Part shown: piece by piece, positions 1-7,176 of the stretch | Numbering within the stretch: the first letter of the stretch is position 1 | Layout: each line of letters opens with the position of its first letter | Source of the DNA: an uncultured Faecalibacterium sp. | Lineage (GTDB): Bacteria > Bacillota > Clostridia > Oscillospirales > Ruminococcaceae | Reading direction: 5' to 3' | DNA length: 63,135 nt | NCBI GenBank assembly: GCA_904394215.1 | Contig: CAJFNF010000007.1 | Location: 1 to 63,135 of the forward strand | Notes under the pieces: model-generated | The model's input: the letters and a program-made list of their open reading frames with translations, nothing else | Told to the model about the DNA's origin: nothing | Databases searched by the model: none | Made by a program: the position numbers and the translations under genes

Positions 1-24
1 GACTGTATTTTCTGGGCATAGCAA

Positions 25-71
25 AGACCTCCTATTGTAGTTCTATTCTACCACAGGAGGTCTCCTTTTTT
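25..71 (+). terminator. Rho-independent terminator of a gene upstream of the window
   Basis: Nine-base arms AGACCTCCT (25-33) and AGGAGGTCT (55-63) form a perfect stem followed by CCTTTTTT. It ends plus-strand transcription entering from the left edge. The gene it serves is not in the window. Confidence 0.75.
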
Positions 72-125
72 CATTGTCTGTTTTTACTGGGGCAGTTCAC
101 TTTCGTCCGAGGGATTTTGTTTTAT

Positions 126-878
126 TTATGCCTGGTCAGGAGCCACTTGGTAGAGCCGCCGGCCGATCATCTCCAGCAGGCACACCACCGGTGCCTGGCA
201 GGTCATCTGCCAGCCGCCCCCCACCCGCAGCTCCTCCATGTTGTAGCTGATGTTCAGGTCGCTGATCCGGGCCAGGGTGCAGCCCGGGCGGTTGGTCAGG
301 GAAATCAGGGTACAGCCCCGCTCCTTCAGCTGGCGGCAGATGTCCACCACCTGCCGGGTCTCCCCCGACACCGACAGCGCAATCACCGCCACGCTGTCAA
401 ACCGGGCCTGGGTGGTCATGCAGGTGTTCACCGGGGTGAACAGATCGTCCAGGAAGGTGGCAAAATACCCCGCGTTGCACAGATACCGCGCCCCGTACCG
501 GGCCAGGATGCTGCTGGTGCCCACCCCCACAAACAGGACGTGCCCCGCCCCGCGGAGAATCTGTACCGCCCGGCTCACCTGGCCCTGCAGGGCCGGGCCC
601 GACAGCCGGGTCAGAAAATCCTGGATGCCTTCAATGTCCAGGTCGGCGATGTCCTTTTGATCCCGCATCAGCTCCTGGCGCAGCTGGAGCTTGAACTGGG
701 TGTAGCCGTCGCAGCCGAACTTTTTGCACATGTGGAGCACCGTGGTGGTGGACACGTGGGCCCCCGCCGCCAGCTCACGGATCTTCATCGAAATCACCTT
801 TTCGCGGTTCTTGATGATGTAGTTGTACACTGCCATCTCCAGCGCGTTGAGGCGTTGCACTTCTTCGTGGGAAAACAC
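126..878 (-). CDS. RpiR/MurR family transcriptional regulator (HTH + SIS domain)
   Basis: Cytoplasmic DNA-binding regulator of about 250 residues. An N-terminal helix-turn-helix of the RpiR type (IRELAAGAHVSTTTVLHMCK) is followed by a SIS sugar-phosphate-binding domain (VLFVGVGTSSILARYGARY, then IALSVSGETRQVVD). Family members sense phosphorylated sugars or amino sugars and control the matching catabolic genes; no such target lies beside it, so the ligand is unknown. I place the start at the GTG at 878, behind a GAGGAGG/AGAGG ribosome site. An ATG at 944 is in frame but overlaps the -10 of the promoter at 935-963, so it cannot be used from that promoter. It follows the kinase gene on the same strand but has its own promoter. 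Confidence 0.85.
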   Translation of the reverse strand: MFSHEEVQRLNALEMAVYNYIIKNREKVISMKIRELAAGAHVSTTTVLHMCKKFGCDGYTQFKLQLRQELMRDQKDIADLDIEGIQDFLTRLSGPALQGQVSRAVQILRGAGHVLFVGVGTSSILARYGARYLCNAGYFATFLDDLFTPVNTCMTTQARFDSVAVIALSVSGETRQVVDICRQLKERGCTLISLTNRPGCTLARISDLNISYNMEELRVGGGWQMTCQAPVVCLLEMIGRRLYQVAPDQA

Positions 879-934
879 AGTCCTCTGCCCTCCTCTTCCC
901 CCGCTGCCGCCGGCGGGGGCCCGATTCTGGTACA

Positions 935-963
935 ATTTTAGCATAAAGGACCTGTATTTACAA
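935..963 (-). promoter_or_regulatory. Sigma-A-type promoter for the RpiR gene
   Basis: TTGTAA (958-963) and TAAAAT (935-940) with a 17-bp spacer on the minus strand. It overlaps the last codons of the histidine kinase gene and supports the downstream GTG start of the regulator. Confidence 0.65.
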
Positions 964-2331
964 CTGCCCTGCCGGGCCCCCGATCCAGATGGACACCCGC
1001 AGCCCGTGGGGCAGGGCATTCCCAAATTCCAGCCGCCCCTTGTGGGCCCGGACGATCTGCCGCACAATCCGCAGCCCCAGGCCGTGCTCCCCCAGGCTGT
1101 CGGCTTCCCCCGACAGGGGGGTGCCCCGGTTGAGCCGCACCAGCTGGGCCGGGCTCACCCCCACCCCGTCGTCCGCAATCACAAACAGGCACCCGCCCTC
1201 TTTGGCCGGGGCCACCGTCACCGAGATGGCGCAGCCGCCGGGGTTGTGCCGGATGCAGTTGCGCAGCAGGTTCAGCAGCATCCGGTCCACCAGGGCCGGG
1301 TCCGCCGCCACTTCCAGATGGGCCCCCGGCTTTTCCTCGGTGAAGGCGATGCTGTAGCGGTCCTCCAGCCCTTCGTTCAGCACCTCGCTCACCGCCTGCC
1401 GGGCCAGCTCGGCCCCGTCCAGCTTCTGGCAGGTGATGGGCCGCAGGGCGTATTCCAGCCGGGTGGTGAGGTTCAAGTCCGCCACCAGCCTCGTCAGCCG
1501 CTCGGTCTGCCGCCGGATGCTCCCGGCCCGCTGCCGGGCCCAGCCGGGCAGCTCGGGGCTGTCCTCCAGCTCGCTGGCATACCCCAGCATCACCGACAGG
1601 GGGGTGCGGATGTCGTGGGACACCCCCCGGATCCACTCGGCCCGGGTGTTGTCCTTCCGGGTCATGTAGGCCGCCGCCCGGTTCAGGCTGGCGTTGATCT
1701 CGGCCAGCTCCCCCTCTTCCGGCAGGGGCACCGGCCTGCCGTCCGCCAGGCTGCGGATGGCGTTCAGGATGGGCCCCATGGCCTTTTCCACCCGCCGGGC
1801 GCTGTGGATGAACAGCACCACCACCAGCAGGATGTTGCCATAAAAGAGGACGCAGGCCAGCAGGGTCAGGAAGTCCCAGTAGTCCAGCTCCACCGACAGG
1901 TAGTATTTGGCCATCGACCCTTTGGGCCGGCCCACCACCGCAAGGCTGCCGTCCTCCAGGCCCCACACCGTCACCGGCCAGTCTTCCAGGTACCACCGGC
2001 TGAACTGGGCGATCTGGGCCGCAGTGTAGCTGCGGGGCAGGCTGTCGGGCATCTGGTATTCCCACACCGCCTGCCCCGCCGGGTTCAGCACCATGGCCCA
2101 GCACTGGTTCCGGTCCAGCAGGGCCAGCCCCTGGCTGTCCGCCGCCCAGCTGTCCCCCGCCCCCGCCAGGTGGTCGCAGAAGTCGGTGATCTGGAAGCCG
2201 TCCGAGGGGGTGTGGAGCTCGCTGAACCCCAGCAAAATCACCAGCACCGCCATGTTGGCCGCCACCAGCAGACCCAGCAGCCCCACCACCGAGAACACAT
2301 ACCGCCGGAAAAACCGCCGCACCGGGTTCAT
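958..2331 (-). CDS. Two-component sensor histidine kinase
   Basis: Membrane sensor kinase of 457 residues. Transmembrane helices lie near residues 10-36 and 154-177 and bracket an extracellular sensor region of about 115 residues. The H-box GVSHDIRTPLSVMLGY has the phospho-accepting His near residue 237. The N-box (LLRNCIRHNPGG) and G-boxes (IADDGVGVS, GEHGLGLRIV) of the HATPase domain are present. The ATG at 2331 overlaps the stop of the response regulator gene (ATGA), so the two are translationally coupled and surely partners. The stimulus is unknown. The diverging peptidoglycan transglycosylase hints at an envelope role, but that is inference. Confidence 0.92.
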   Translation of the reverse strand: MNPVRRFFRRYVFSVVGLLGLLVAANMAVLVILLGFSELHTPSDGFQITDFCDHLAGAGDSWAADSQGLALLDRNQCWAMVLNPAGQAVWEYQMPDSLPRSYTAAQIAQFSRWYLEDWPVTVWGLEDGSLAVVGRPKGSMAKYYLSVELDYWDFLTLLACVLFYGNILLVVVLFIHSARRVEKAMGPILNAIRSLADGRPVPLPEEGELAEINASLNRAAAYMTRKDNTRAEWIRGVSHDIRTPLSVMLGYASELEDSPELPGWARQRAGSIRRQTERLTRLVADLNLTTRLEYALRPITCQKLDGAELARQAVSEVLNEGLEDRYSIAFTEEKPGAHLEVAADPALVDRMLLNLLRNCIRHNPGGCAISVTVAPAKEGGCLFVIADDGVGVSPAQLVRLNRGTPLSGEADSLGEHGLGLRIVRQIVRAHKGRLEFGNALPHGLRVSIWIGGPAGQL

Positions 2332-3029
2332 CGCTGCTCCCCCCGGGGCAGTTCCAGCCGGTACCCCAGCCCCTTCACCGTCACAATGGACACGGGGCGG
2401 GAGGGGTTTGCCTCCATCTTTTCCCGCAGGTGGCGGATGTGGGTGGCCAGGGTGCTCTCGTACCCCTGCCACACCGGCCCGCACACCGTCTCACACAGGG
2501 CCCCGGTGGTGACGATCCGGCCCGCGTTTTCGTACAGCTTGCGGAACAGCTGCAGCTCCTTGGCGGTAAGGGGGAAGGTCTGGTCCCCCCGGCGCACCGA
2601 TGCGTTTTCCAGGTCCACTTCGGCGGCGGCCAGCCGGACGGTGCGCCCCGGCAGCCGCCCCGTCCGCCGCAGGATGGCCTGGGCCCGGAACAGCAATTCC
2701 TTGGGCAGGAAGGGCTTGGCCAGATAGTCGTCCGCCCCGCTCTCAAAGCCGGTGAATTTGTCCTCCGCCTCGCTGCGGGCGGTGAGCATCAGCACCGGCA
2801 CTGCGCTGGTGCGCCGCAGCTGCCGCAGCACCGCAAAGCCGTCCATCCCCGGCATCATCACATCCAGAATCACCAGGTCGGGCCGGGCCGAGGCGCACAG
2901 GGCCAGGGCCTCGGGCCCCGACCCCGCCGTCAGCACCCGGCCATACCCCGCCCGGGCAAAAATTCCCCGGACCATCTCCCGCAGTTCCGCCTCATCATCC
3001 ACAATCAGGATGGTTCGATCTTGGTTCAT
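2328..3029 (-). CDS. OmpR/PhoB-family response regulator
   Basis: 233-residue response regulator. The receiver domain has the acidic pair DD (11-12), the phospho-acceptor Asp56 (LVILDVMM) and Lys105 (YLAKPF). The C-terminal winged helix ends in the usual VKGLGYRLE signature. It is encoded first in the operon and its stop overlaps the kinase start. The ATG at 3029 sits behind a GAGGTGAAGGG ribosome site; further in-frame upstream ATGs lack one. The intergenic region towards the diverging transglycosylase holds AT-rich half-repeats (AATTTCCC, AAATTTCG) that could be OmpR-type sites, but I could not resolve clean direct repeats. Confidence 0.93.
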   Translation of the reverse strand: MNQDRTILIVDDEAELREMVRGIFARAGYGRVLTAGSGPEALALCASARPDLVILDVMMPGMDGFAVLRQLRRTSAVPVLMLTARSEAEDKFTGFESGADDYLAKPFLPKELLFRAQAILRRTGRLPGRTVRLAAAEVDLENASVRRGDQTFPLTAKELQLFRKLYENAGRIVTTGALCETVCGPVWQGYESTLATHIRHLREKMEANPSRPVSIVTVKGLGYRLELPRGEQR

Positions 3030-3184
3030 ACCCTTCACCTCAGCTGCCATTGTATCACACCCGGGCCCCTGGTGTCTGCGTCCGGGGGCCAATCTCAAGG
3101 GAAATTCAAGCCCCATCCGGCCCCATTCCTTAAATTTCGATGGAAATTGCCCCCGCACCGTAGCCAGGGCCGGCCCTTGTGCGT

Positions 3185-3190
3185 TATAAT
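3185..3190 (+). promoter_or_regulatory. -10 element upstream of the transglycosylase
   Basis: A perfect TATAAT at 3185-3190, 55 bp upstream of the transglycosylase start. No recognisable -35 hexamer stands 16-18 bp upstream, so activation by a regulator (possibly the divergent OmpR-type protein) is conceivable. Confidence 0.4.
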
Positions 3191-3244
3191 AGGGGAGACG
3201 GGCAAAGGCCCGCCGGATTTCCAGACTTTACGTATGAGGTTGTT

Positions 3245-3946
3245 ATGAAGATCATCCGAACCTTTTGTACATGGCTGGTGCTGCTGGCCCTGGGTGCGGC
3301 CCTGGTCATCGGGGGCCTGATCACCTTCCAGGGCTGGCGGATGTACCGGGACGCCCTGGCCCGGCAGCCCCTGGCCCAGACGGTGGAGGCCATCCGGGCC
3401 CAGCCCGGCTACACCCCCCTCAGCGGCCTGCCCCAGATTTACCTGAACGCCGTCATCGCGGTGGAGGACCACCGCTTCACCCAGCACGGGGGCATCGACC
3501 CCATTGCCATCGCCCGGGCCACTTTCCACGACATTGCCACCCGCAGCCTGGACCAGGGGGGCAGCACCATCACCCAGCAGGTGGCGAAAAATTTGTTTTT
3601 CACCCAGGAAAAGAAGTTCTCCCGGAAAATCGCCGAGGTGTTCATGGCCTTTGCCCTGGAGCGCAGCTACACCAAGGGGGAGATCCTGGAGCTGTACGTC
3701 AACACCATCTACTTCGGGGACGGGTACTACGGGGTGTCCGCCGCCTGTGCCGGCTATTTCGGCAAGGCCCCCGGCCAGCTCACCGACTATGAGGCCACCC
3801 TGCTGGCAGGGATCCCCAACGCCCCCTCGGTCTACTCCCTCAGCGCCAACCCCGACCTGGCCGCCCAGCGCCAGGCCTATGTGGTGGGCCAGCTGGTGAA
3901 GTACGGCTACCTCACCGATGAAGAGGCCGCCGCCATCACCCCCTGA
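3245..3946 (+). CDS. Monofunctional peptidoglycan transglycosylase (GT51)
   Basis: Membrane-anchored glycosyltransferase of 233 residues that polymerises lipid II into glycan strands. One N-terminal membrane helix (about residues 8-28) is followed by a GT51 domain with the signature blocks AVEDHRFTQHGG (catalytic Glu74), QGGSTITQQVAKN and ERSYTKGEILELYVN. There is no transpeptidase domain, so it is the monofunctional MtgA/SgtB type rather than a class A PBP. The ATG at 3245 follows a GAGGT ribosome site. It is divergent from the two-component operon. The repeat at 4002-4134 lies between it and its terminator and would be co-transcribed. Confidence 0.9.
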   Translation: MKIIRTFCTWLVLLALGAALVIGGLITFQGWRMYRDALARQPLAQTVEAIRAQPGYTPLSGLPQIYLNAVIAVEDHRFTQHGGIDPIAIARATFHDIATRSLDQGGSTITQQVAKNLFFTQEKKFSRKIAEVFMAFALERSYTKGEILELYVNTIYFGDGYYGVSAACAGYFGKAPGQLTDYEATLLAGIPNAPSVYSLSANPDLAAQRQAYVVGQLVKYGYLTDEEAAAITP

Positions 3947-3950
3947 ATCA

Positions 3951-3988
3951 AAAAAATCTCAGCCGGACGACATGTGCGTACGGCTGAG
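3951..3988 (-). terminator. Minus-strand terminator after the UppS-like gene
   Basis: Arms CTCAGCCG (3958-3965) and CGGCTGAG (3981-3988). Read on the minus strand the hairpin is followed by ATTTTTTT. It would stop transcription from the 4.2-5.3 kb genes before it enters the transglycosylase gene. Confidence 0.6.
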
Positions 3989-4001
3989 ACACCTACAGGG
4001 C

Positions 4002-4134
4002 AAACACAGCGACCGCGTCCTGCGGACGAAAGAGGGAGCTGTGTTTGGCGCAGCGCTCCGGTTTTTGCAAGCACCCACTGCGGTGCGCCGCAAAAATCGG
4101 CTAAGGCAAGAGGATAAACTTTCCCCCTAAAGCG
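4002..4134 (+). repeat. Structured interspersed repeat, copy 1
   Basis: First of three copies of a two-hairpin element. Hairpin 1 has outer stem AAACACAGC/GCTGTGTTT (4002-4010/4038-4046) and inner stem CGTCC/GGACG (4016-4020/4024-4028). Hairpin 2 has outer stem CCGGTTTTTGC/GCAAAAATCGG (4058-4068/4090-4100, one G-U) and inner stem GCACC/GGTGC (4071-4075/4082-4086). A short tail TTCCCCCTAAAGCG (4121-4134) also recurs near copy 3. It lies in the transcribed 3' region of the transglycosylase gene. Stems in the other copies carry paired substitutions, which argues for a selected RNA or DNA structure. Function unknown. Confidence 0.8.
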
Positions 4135-4165
4135 CCGTCCGGCTGGATGCCGGGCGGCTTTTTTG
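4134..4165 (+). terminator. Terminator of the transglycosylase transcript
   Basis: GCCGTCCGGC (4134-4143) pairs with GCCGGGCGGC (4149-4158; one G-U) and is followed by TTTTTTG. Confidence 0.8.
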
Positions 4166-4179
4166 TATCCCGGGGTGCC

Positions 4180-4821
4180 TCAGCCACCCAGGGTCACATC
4201 CTGTTTCTGGTACCAGTCCAGGGCCTGCTGGAAGTCCCCGGGCTGGAAATCGGGCCACAGCCGGTCCACCACGAAAAAGTCGGCGTACACCGACTGCACC
4301 GGCAAAAACCCCGACAGCCGCCGCATCCCGCCCCAGCGGATCACCAGGTCCACCCGGGAGATGTCCCGGGTCCGGAGGCCGTCCAGGATGCGGCTGCGGC
4401 TGGCCCCGGGCCGGTCCAGCCCGGCAAGGTCCCATTCCCAGCCGTAGTTCACCAGGAAGTTCACCCGGATCCCCCCGCCGTTGAAGTCGGTGCGGGTCAG
4501 GTAGGGCCGCAGCGGCGCCGGGAAAAACGGGGACGCCCCGTCCCCCGCCACCAGCAAGGACACCGGCTGCTCTGCGATCCGCTCCACCGCCTGGACGCAG
4601 GCCTCCGAAAAGGCCGCCACCTGGGCGGCGGGCCGGCGGCAGTTGTCGGTGGTGAAGCCGTAATAGGTCAGTTCCTGCACCCCGGCGTCCCGGGCCAGCT
4701 CCAGCAGCTTGACCCCCGGGGCCAGCCCGTGGGCGTAGCCCTCCTGTTTTTCCATGCCGGCGCCTTTGGCCCACCGGCGGTTTCCGTCGGGAATGATCCC
4801 GATGTGATTGGGTATCCGCAT
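4180..4821 (-). CDS. Short UppS-like cis-prenyltransferase (isoprenyl transferase)
   Basis: 213 residues, related to undecaprenyl diphosphate synthase, which condenses isopentenyl diphosphate onto farnesyl diphosphate to make the lipid carrier for wall precursors. It starts with PNHIGIIPDGNRRWAKGAG (catalytic Asp in DGN), keeps a TYYGFTTDNCRRP block and ends with RRLSGFLPVQS and DRLWPDF. It is about 35-40 residues shorter than typical UppS, and the usual NYGGR block reads NYGWEWDL. It is therefore a divergent family member, perhaps a second paralogue with another chain length. The ATG at 4821 follows AAGGGGGGAT. It lies 43 bp after the HicB-like gene on the same strand. Confidence 0.78.
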   Translation of the reverse strand: MRIPNHIGIIPDGNRRWAKGAGMEKQEGYAHGLAPGVKLLELARDAGVQELTYYGFTTDNCRRPAAQVAAFSEACVQAVERIAEQPVSLLVAGDGASPFFPAPLRPYLTRTDFNGGGIRVNFLVNYGWEWDLAGLDRPGASRSRILDGLRTRDISRVDLVIRWGGMRRLSGFLPVQSVYADFFVVDRLWPDFQPGDFQQALDWYQKQDVTLGG

Positions 4822-4864
4822 CCCATCCCCCCTTGCCTGCCAGTCTGGGCGGAAGGAGGGAATT

Positions 4865-5278
4865 TTATGCACCGGGTTTTGCGCCCAGCCCCAGCCTGGC
4901 CTGCAGCTCCTGCTGCAGCACCTGGGACAAATCCAGCCCGGCCCGCTGGGCGGCCGCCGCCAGCCAGGCCGGCAGGGTTATCTCCCGCTCCACCAGGGGA
5001 TACGCCATCCGGCTGCGGATGTCGGGCATGTACACCTGCACCTCCACCGCCTCTTCCCCCGGCCCCGGGGCCAGGGCCGACGCCGGCGAGGGGGCCGGCA
5101 GGGCCTCCCCCATCTGTTCCCCGTCGGCCAGATACAGCCCCAGGGCCTCCCGGGCCCGGGCCAGGGCGGTGTCCCGGTCATGGGCGCAGGTCAGGCACCC
5201 CGGCAGGTCGGGAAAGGACACCGAGACATCCTCCCCCTCCCAGTGGAACACAGCGGGATAACAATACCAGTCTTGCAC
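4865..5278 (-). CDS. HicB-like antitoxin-family protein without a HicA partner
   Basis: 137 residues. The N-terminal half (YPAVFHWEGEDVSVSFPDLP, then GCLTCAHDRDTALARAREAL) is the HicB partial RNase-H-like fold. The C-terminal part (REITLPAWLAAAAQRAGLDL, then SQVLQQEL) resembles the ribbon-helix-helix or HTH segment used for DNA binding. A Pro/Ala-rich linker joins them. The start is a GTG at 5278 behind AGGAGGT. HicB normally neutralises the HicA mRNA interferase encoded next to it, but no HicA-sized ORF with a double-stranded-RNA-binding-like sequence is visible here; neighbours are an UppS-like gene and tRNA-Pro. It is probably an orphan or a repurposed regulator. Confidence 0.7.
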   Translation of the reverse strand: MQDWYCYPAVFHWEGEDVSVSFPDLPGCLTCAHDRDTALARAREALGLYLADGEQMGEALPAPSPASALAPGPGEEAVEVQVYMPDIRSRMAYPLVEREITLPAWLAAAAQRAGLDLSQVLQQELQARLGLGAKPGA

Positions 5279-5364
5279 AGTGCAGCACCTCCTTTTCCCG
5301 GAGTATGACACCTGCCCCGGCTTCTGTCAAGGGCGGGGGGCGCTGGATCCCCGCCGCCTCCCAG

Positions 5365-5414
5365 CAAAAAAGCCGCAGGGACACCCGGCAATCGAGCATC
5401 CATGCGGCTTTTTC
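5365..5414 (-). terminator. Terminator of the tRNA-Pro transcript
   Basis: GCCGCA (5372-5377) pairs with TGCGGC (5403-5408), flanked by A and T runs that extend the stem. On the minus strand the hairpin ends in a TTTTTT run, directly downstream of the tRNA. Confidence 0.65.
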
Positions 5415-5419
5415 TTCAG

Positions 5420-5492
5420 TCGGAGTGACAGGATTCGAACCTGCGGCCTCCTGCTCCCAAAGCAGGCGCGCTACCAACTGCGCAACACCCCG
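5420..5492 (-). tRNA. tRNA-Pro (anticodon UGG)
   Basis: Minus-strand cloverleaf: acceptor arm CGGGGTG/CACTCCG, D-loop with AGTTGGTAGCGC, anticodon stem-loop CCTGC-TTTGGGA-GCAGG with anticodon TGG, T-loop GGTTCGAATCC, discriminator A. CCA is not encoded. Confidence 0.95.
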
Positions 5493-5504
5493 GCGACGTG
5501 TTTT

Positions 5505-5533
5505 AGTATACCGCGTTTGGGGCGTTTCGTCAA
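5505..5533 (-). promoter_or_regulatory. Promoter of tRNA-Pro
   Basis: TTGACG (5528-5533), 17-bp spacer, TATACT (5505-5510) on the minus strand, about 13 bp upstream of the tRNA 5' end. Confidence 0.8.
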
Positions 5534-5540
5534 TTCCCAG

Positions 5541-5569
5541 TTGCCGGCCGCCGGGCGGGGTGGTACAAT
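5541..5569 (+). promoter_or_regulatory. Promoter of the HAD/PH gene pair
   Basis: TTGCCG (5541-5546), 17-bp spacer, TACAAT (5564-5569), about 33 bp upstream of the start at 5602. It diverges from the tRNA-Pro promoter. Confidence 0.6.
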
Positions 5570-5601
5570 GGTTCCAAAGACAGGACCGGGGAGGCGGCAG
5601 C

Positions 5602-6126
5602 ATGGCGGTGGTGTTTCTGGATATCGACGGGGTGATGTGCACCCCCCTCAGCCTCCGGCTGGACCGGCTGCTGCGGCGGCCCATGGACCGGCAGACCTTC
5701 GACCCCATCGCCCTTTGGGGGCTGCGGGGCCTGGTGCGCCGCACCGGGGCCCAGGTGGTTCTCTCCTCCTCCTGGCGGTACAGCCTGGAGGACCCCGACC
5801 CCTTCACCCGCCGGGTGATGGACAACCTCTACCGCATCCTGGAACGAAACGGCACCCCGGTGGCGGATATCGCCCCCATCCTGGGGCTGACCAAGGGGGA
5901 AGAGGTGGCGGCCTGGCTGGACCGACACCCCGGCACCGGGTATGTGATCCTGGACGACCGGTCGGACCAGTTCCTCCGGGCGCCGGCCCTAAAAAGCCGG
6001 CTGGTGCTGGTGGACGGCCTCCGGGGCCTGCGGCCCCGGGACTGCCGCAAAGCCCTGGCCCTGCTCCAAAGCCCTCCGTCACAAACCAAAACCCAAACCA
6101 ACGAAAGAGGTGTGCGCCATGATTGA
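5602..6126 (+). CDS. Small HAD-like phosphatase-fold protein
   Basis: 174 residues. The N-terminal FLDIDGVM matches HAD motif I (DxD), LSSSWRYSL matches motif II, and YVILDDRSDQF the acidic motif IV. The SSSWR and ILDD spacing is that of the HAD branch associated with RNA-repair proteins in some families (HAD_SAK), so a phosphatase on a nucleic-acid or small phosphate substrate is possible; the substrate is unknown. The ATG at 5602 follows GGGGAGG. The stop overlaps the ATG of the next gene, which points to translational coupling with the PH-domain protein. Confidence 0.7.
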   Translation: MAVVFLDIDGVMCTPLSLRLDRLLRRPMDRQTFDPIALWGLRGLVRRTGAQVVLSSSWRYSLEDPDPFTRRVMDNLYRILERNGTPVADIAPILGLTKGEEVAAWLDRHPGTGYVILDDRSDQFLRAPALKSRLVLVDGLRGLRPRDCRKALALLQSPPSQTKTQTNERGVRHD

Positions 6127-6499
6127 TTTTGAAAACCCGTCCTTTCTCAAGCTCCGCCCGGTGCAGGATTCCAAGCTGGAACCGCTGGTCCAGCCGATGC
6201 TGATCGCCGGGGAAGAGATCGTCCAGACCTTCCAGGGAATGCGGGACGGGGTGGTCTTCACCGACCGCCGGGTCATCGCGGTCAACGTCCAGGGCCTCAC
6301 CGGGATGAAAAAGGCCTTCACCGTCCTGCCCTACAGCCGGGTCCAGGCCTTTGCCGTGGAATCCGCCGGCCTGGGGGACCTGGATGGGGAGCTGCAGCTG
6401 TGGTTCTCCGGGGGTCTGGGGCCGGTGAAATTCGAGCTGCTGGCCGGCTCGGACCTGGCCCTGCTGAGCCGGGTGATCGGCTCGGCCATTTCGGGGTAA
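6119..6499 (+). CDS. Bacterial PH-domain protein
   Basis: 126 residues of one bacterial pleckstrin-homology-like domain: a beta-rich run with IAGEEIVQTFQGMRDGVVFT, then DRRVIAVNVQG, a KKAFTVLPYSRVQAF strand pair and a closing helix. The DRR(V/I)I block is the usual signature of this family. Function unknown; these domains often bind membranes or proteins. The ATG at 6119 overlaps the upstream stop and has a GAAAGAGG ribosome site; a GTG nine bases upstream is less likely. Confidence 0.75.
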   Translation: MIDFENPSFLKLRPVQDSKLEPLVQPMLIAGEEIVQTFQGMRDGVVFTDRRVIAVNVQGLTGMKKAFTVLPYSRVQAFAVESAGLGDLDGELQLWFSGGLGPVKFELLAGSDLALLSRVIGSAISG

Positions 6500-6512
6500 A
6501 CCCAAACAGACG

Positions 6513-6557
6513 CAAAAAAGCCCGGTGCCTTCCGCGGGGAAGGTTCCGGGCTTTTGT
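6513..6557. terminator. Bidirectional terminator between convergent genes
   Basis: Stem GCCCGG..CCTTCC / GGAAGG..CCGGGC spans 6520-6551, with TTTTGTTG on the plus strand and TTTTTTGCG on the minus strand. It ends the HAD/PH transcript and the long alaS-to-rnmV operon. Confidence 0.75.
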
Positions 6558-6561
6558 TGTG

Positions 6562-7176
6562 TCATGTTTCGGGTTCTTCCAGCCGGCGCAGCAGGTCGTC
6601 CAGCTGTTCAAAGGTATACAGCCGGTTGAATACTTCCAGCATTTCCTTTTTGGAAAGGCGGGGCGGCAGCCCCAGGGCCCCCAGCAGCCGGTATTTCCGC
6701 TCTGTGGCCCCGGCTGTCCCCGACAGGCCCCAGTCGTACAGGTCGGCGTAGGTGACGGCCCGGCCCTCTTTCGGGGGGGCGGGCTGGTCGGCCTCGGGGC
6801 CCAGGGCCTCCCGGAGGCTCCGGAGCACCACCTCGTCGGGCACCCCTTCCACCCCCAGCAGGCCTTCCTTGCCGGGGGCGGCCTTCCGCTTTTCCTTCCC
6901 CGGCAGGGCCGGGATGTAGGCCTGGACCACATGTTCCGCCCCCACCAGGTTGGTGATGTAGGTGCGGATCTGGAACCCCGCCTTGTCCGAGTCGGTCAGC
7001 AGGATCAGGCCGTTGTGCCGGGCCAGCTGCTTCAGCAGCCGCTGGCGCTTTTTGTCCGAGAACACCGCAAAGCCCCCGGTCAGCAGGATCATGGCGTCGG
7101 TGAGCCGGGCCAGCCGGGCAGCGTCGTATTTGCCCTCCACCACCAGCACCCGGCCGGTGTGCAGACGCTGGGTCAT
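6562..7176 (-). CDS. rnmV: TOPRIM-domain protein, RNase M5-like (5S rRNA maturase family)
   Basis: 204 residues. The N-terminal TOPRIM domain has the catalytic Glu in VLVVEGKYDAARL and the acidic pair in LILLTDSDKAGFQIR. The C-terminal half (LLGVEGVPDEVVLRSLREAL, VTYADLYDWGL, RYRLLGALGLPP-like run) follows the layout of the RNase M5 C-terminal region. RNase M5 trims 5S rRNA precursors in Firmicutes. The protein is somewhat longer than the Bacillus enzyme (186 residues) and diverged, so substrate identity is inferred. The ATG at 7176 overlaps the holA stop. Confidence 0.7.
   Translation of the reverse strand: MTQRLHTGRVLVVEGKYDAARLARLTDAMILLTGGFAVFSDKKRQRLLKQLARHNGLILLTDSDKAGFQIRTYITNLVGAEHVVQAYIPALPGKEKRKAAPGKEGLLGVEGVPDEVVLRSLREALGPEADQPAPPKEGRAVTYADLYDWGLSGTAGATERKYRLLGALGLPPRLSKKEMLEVFNRLYTFEQLDDLLRRLEEPET

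Noticed and set aside
3030..3160. Direct-repeat binding sites for the OmpR-type regulator
   Set aside because: AT-rich half-sites are visible, but spacing and sequence are not regular enough to define an operator.
3918..4130. Small open frame encoding a GKHSDR...GAVFGAALRFLQA-type peptide, with a similar one at 20565
   Set aside because: The similarity comes from the structured repeat. Substitutions keep base pairing rather than codons, and copy 3 is not open in the same way, so I treat it as a spurious protein family.
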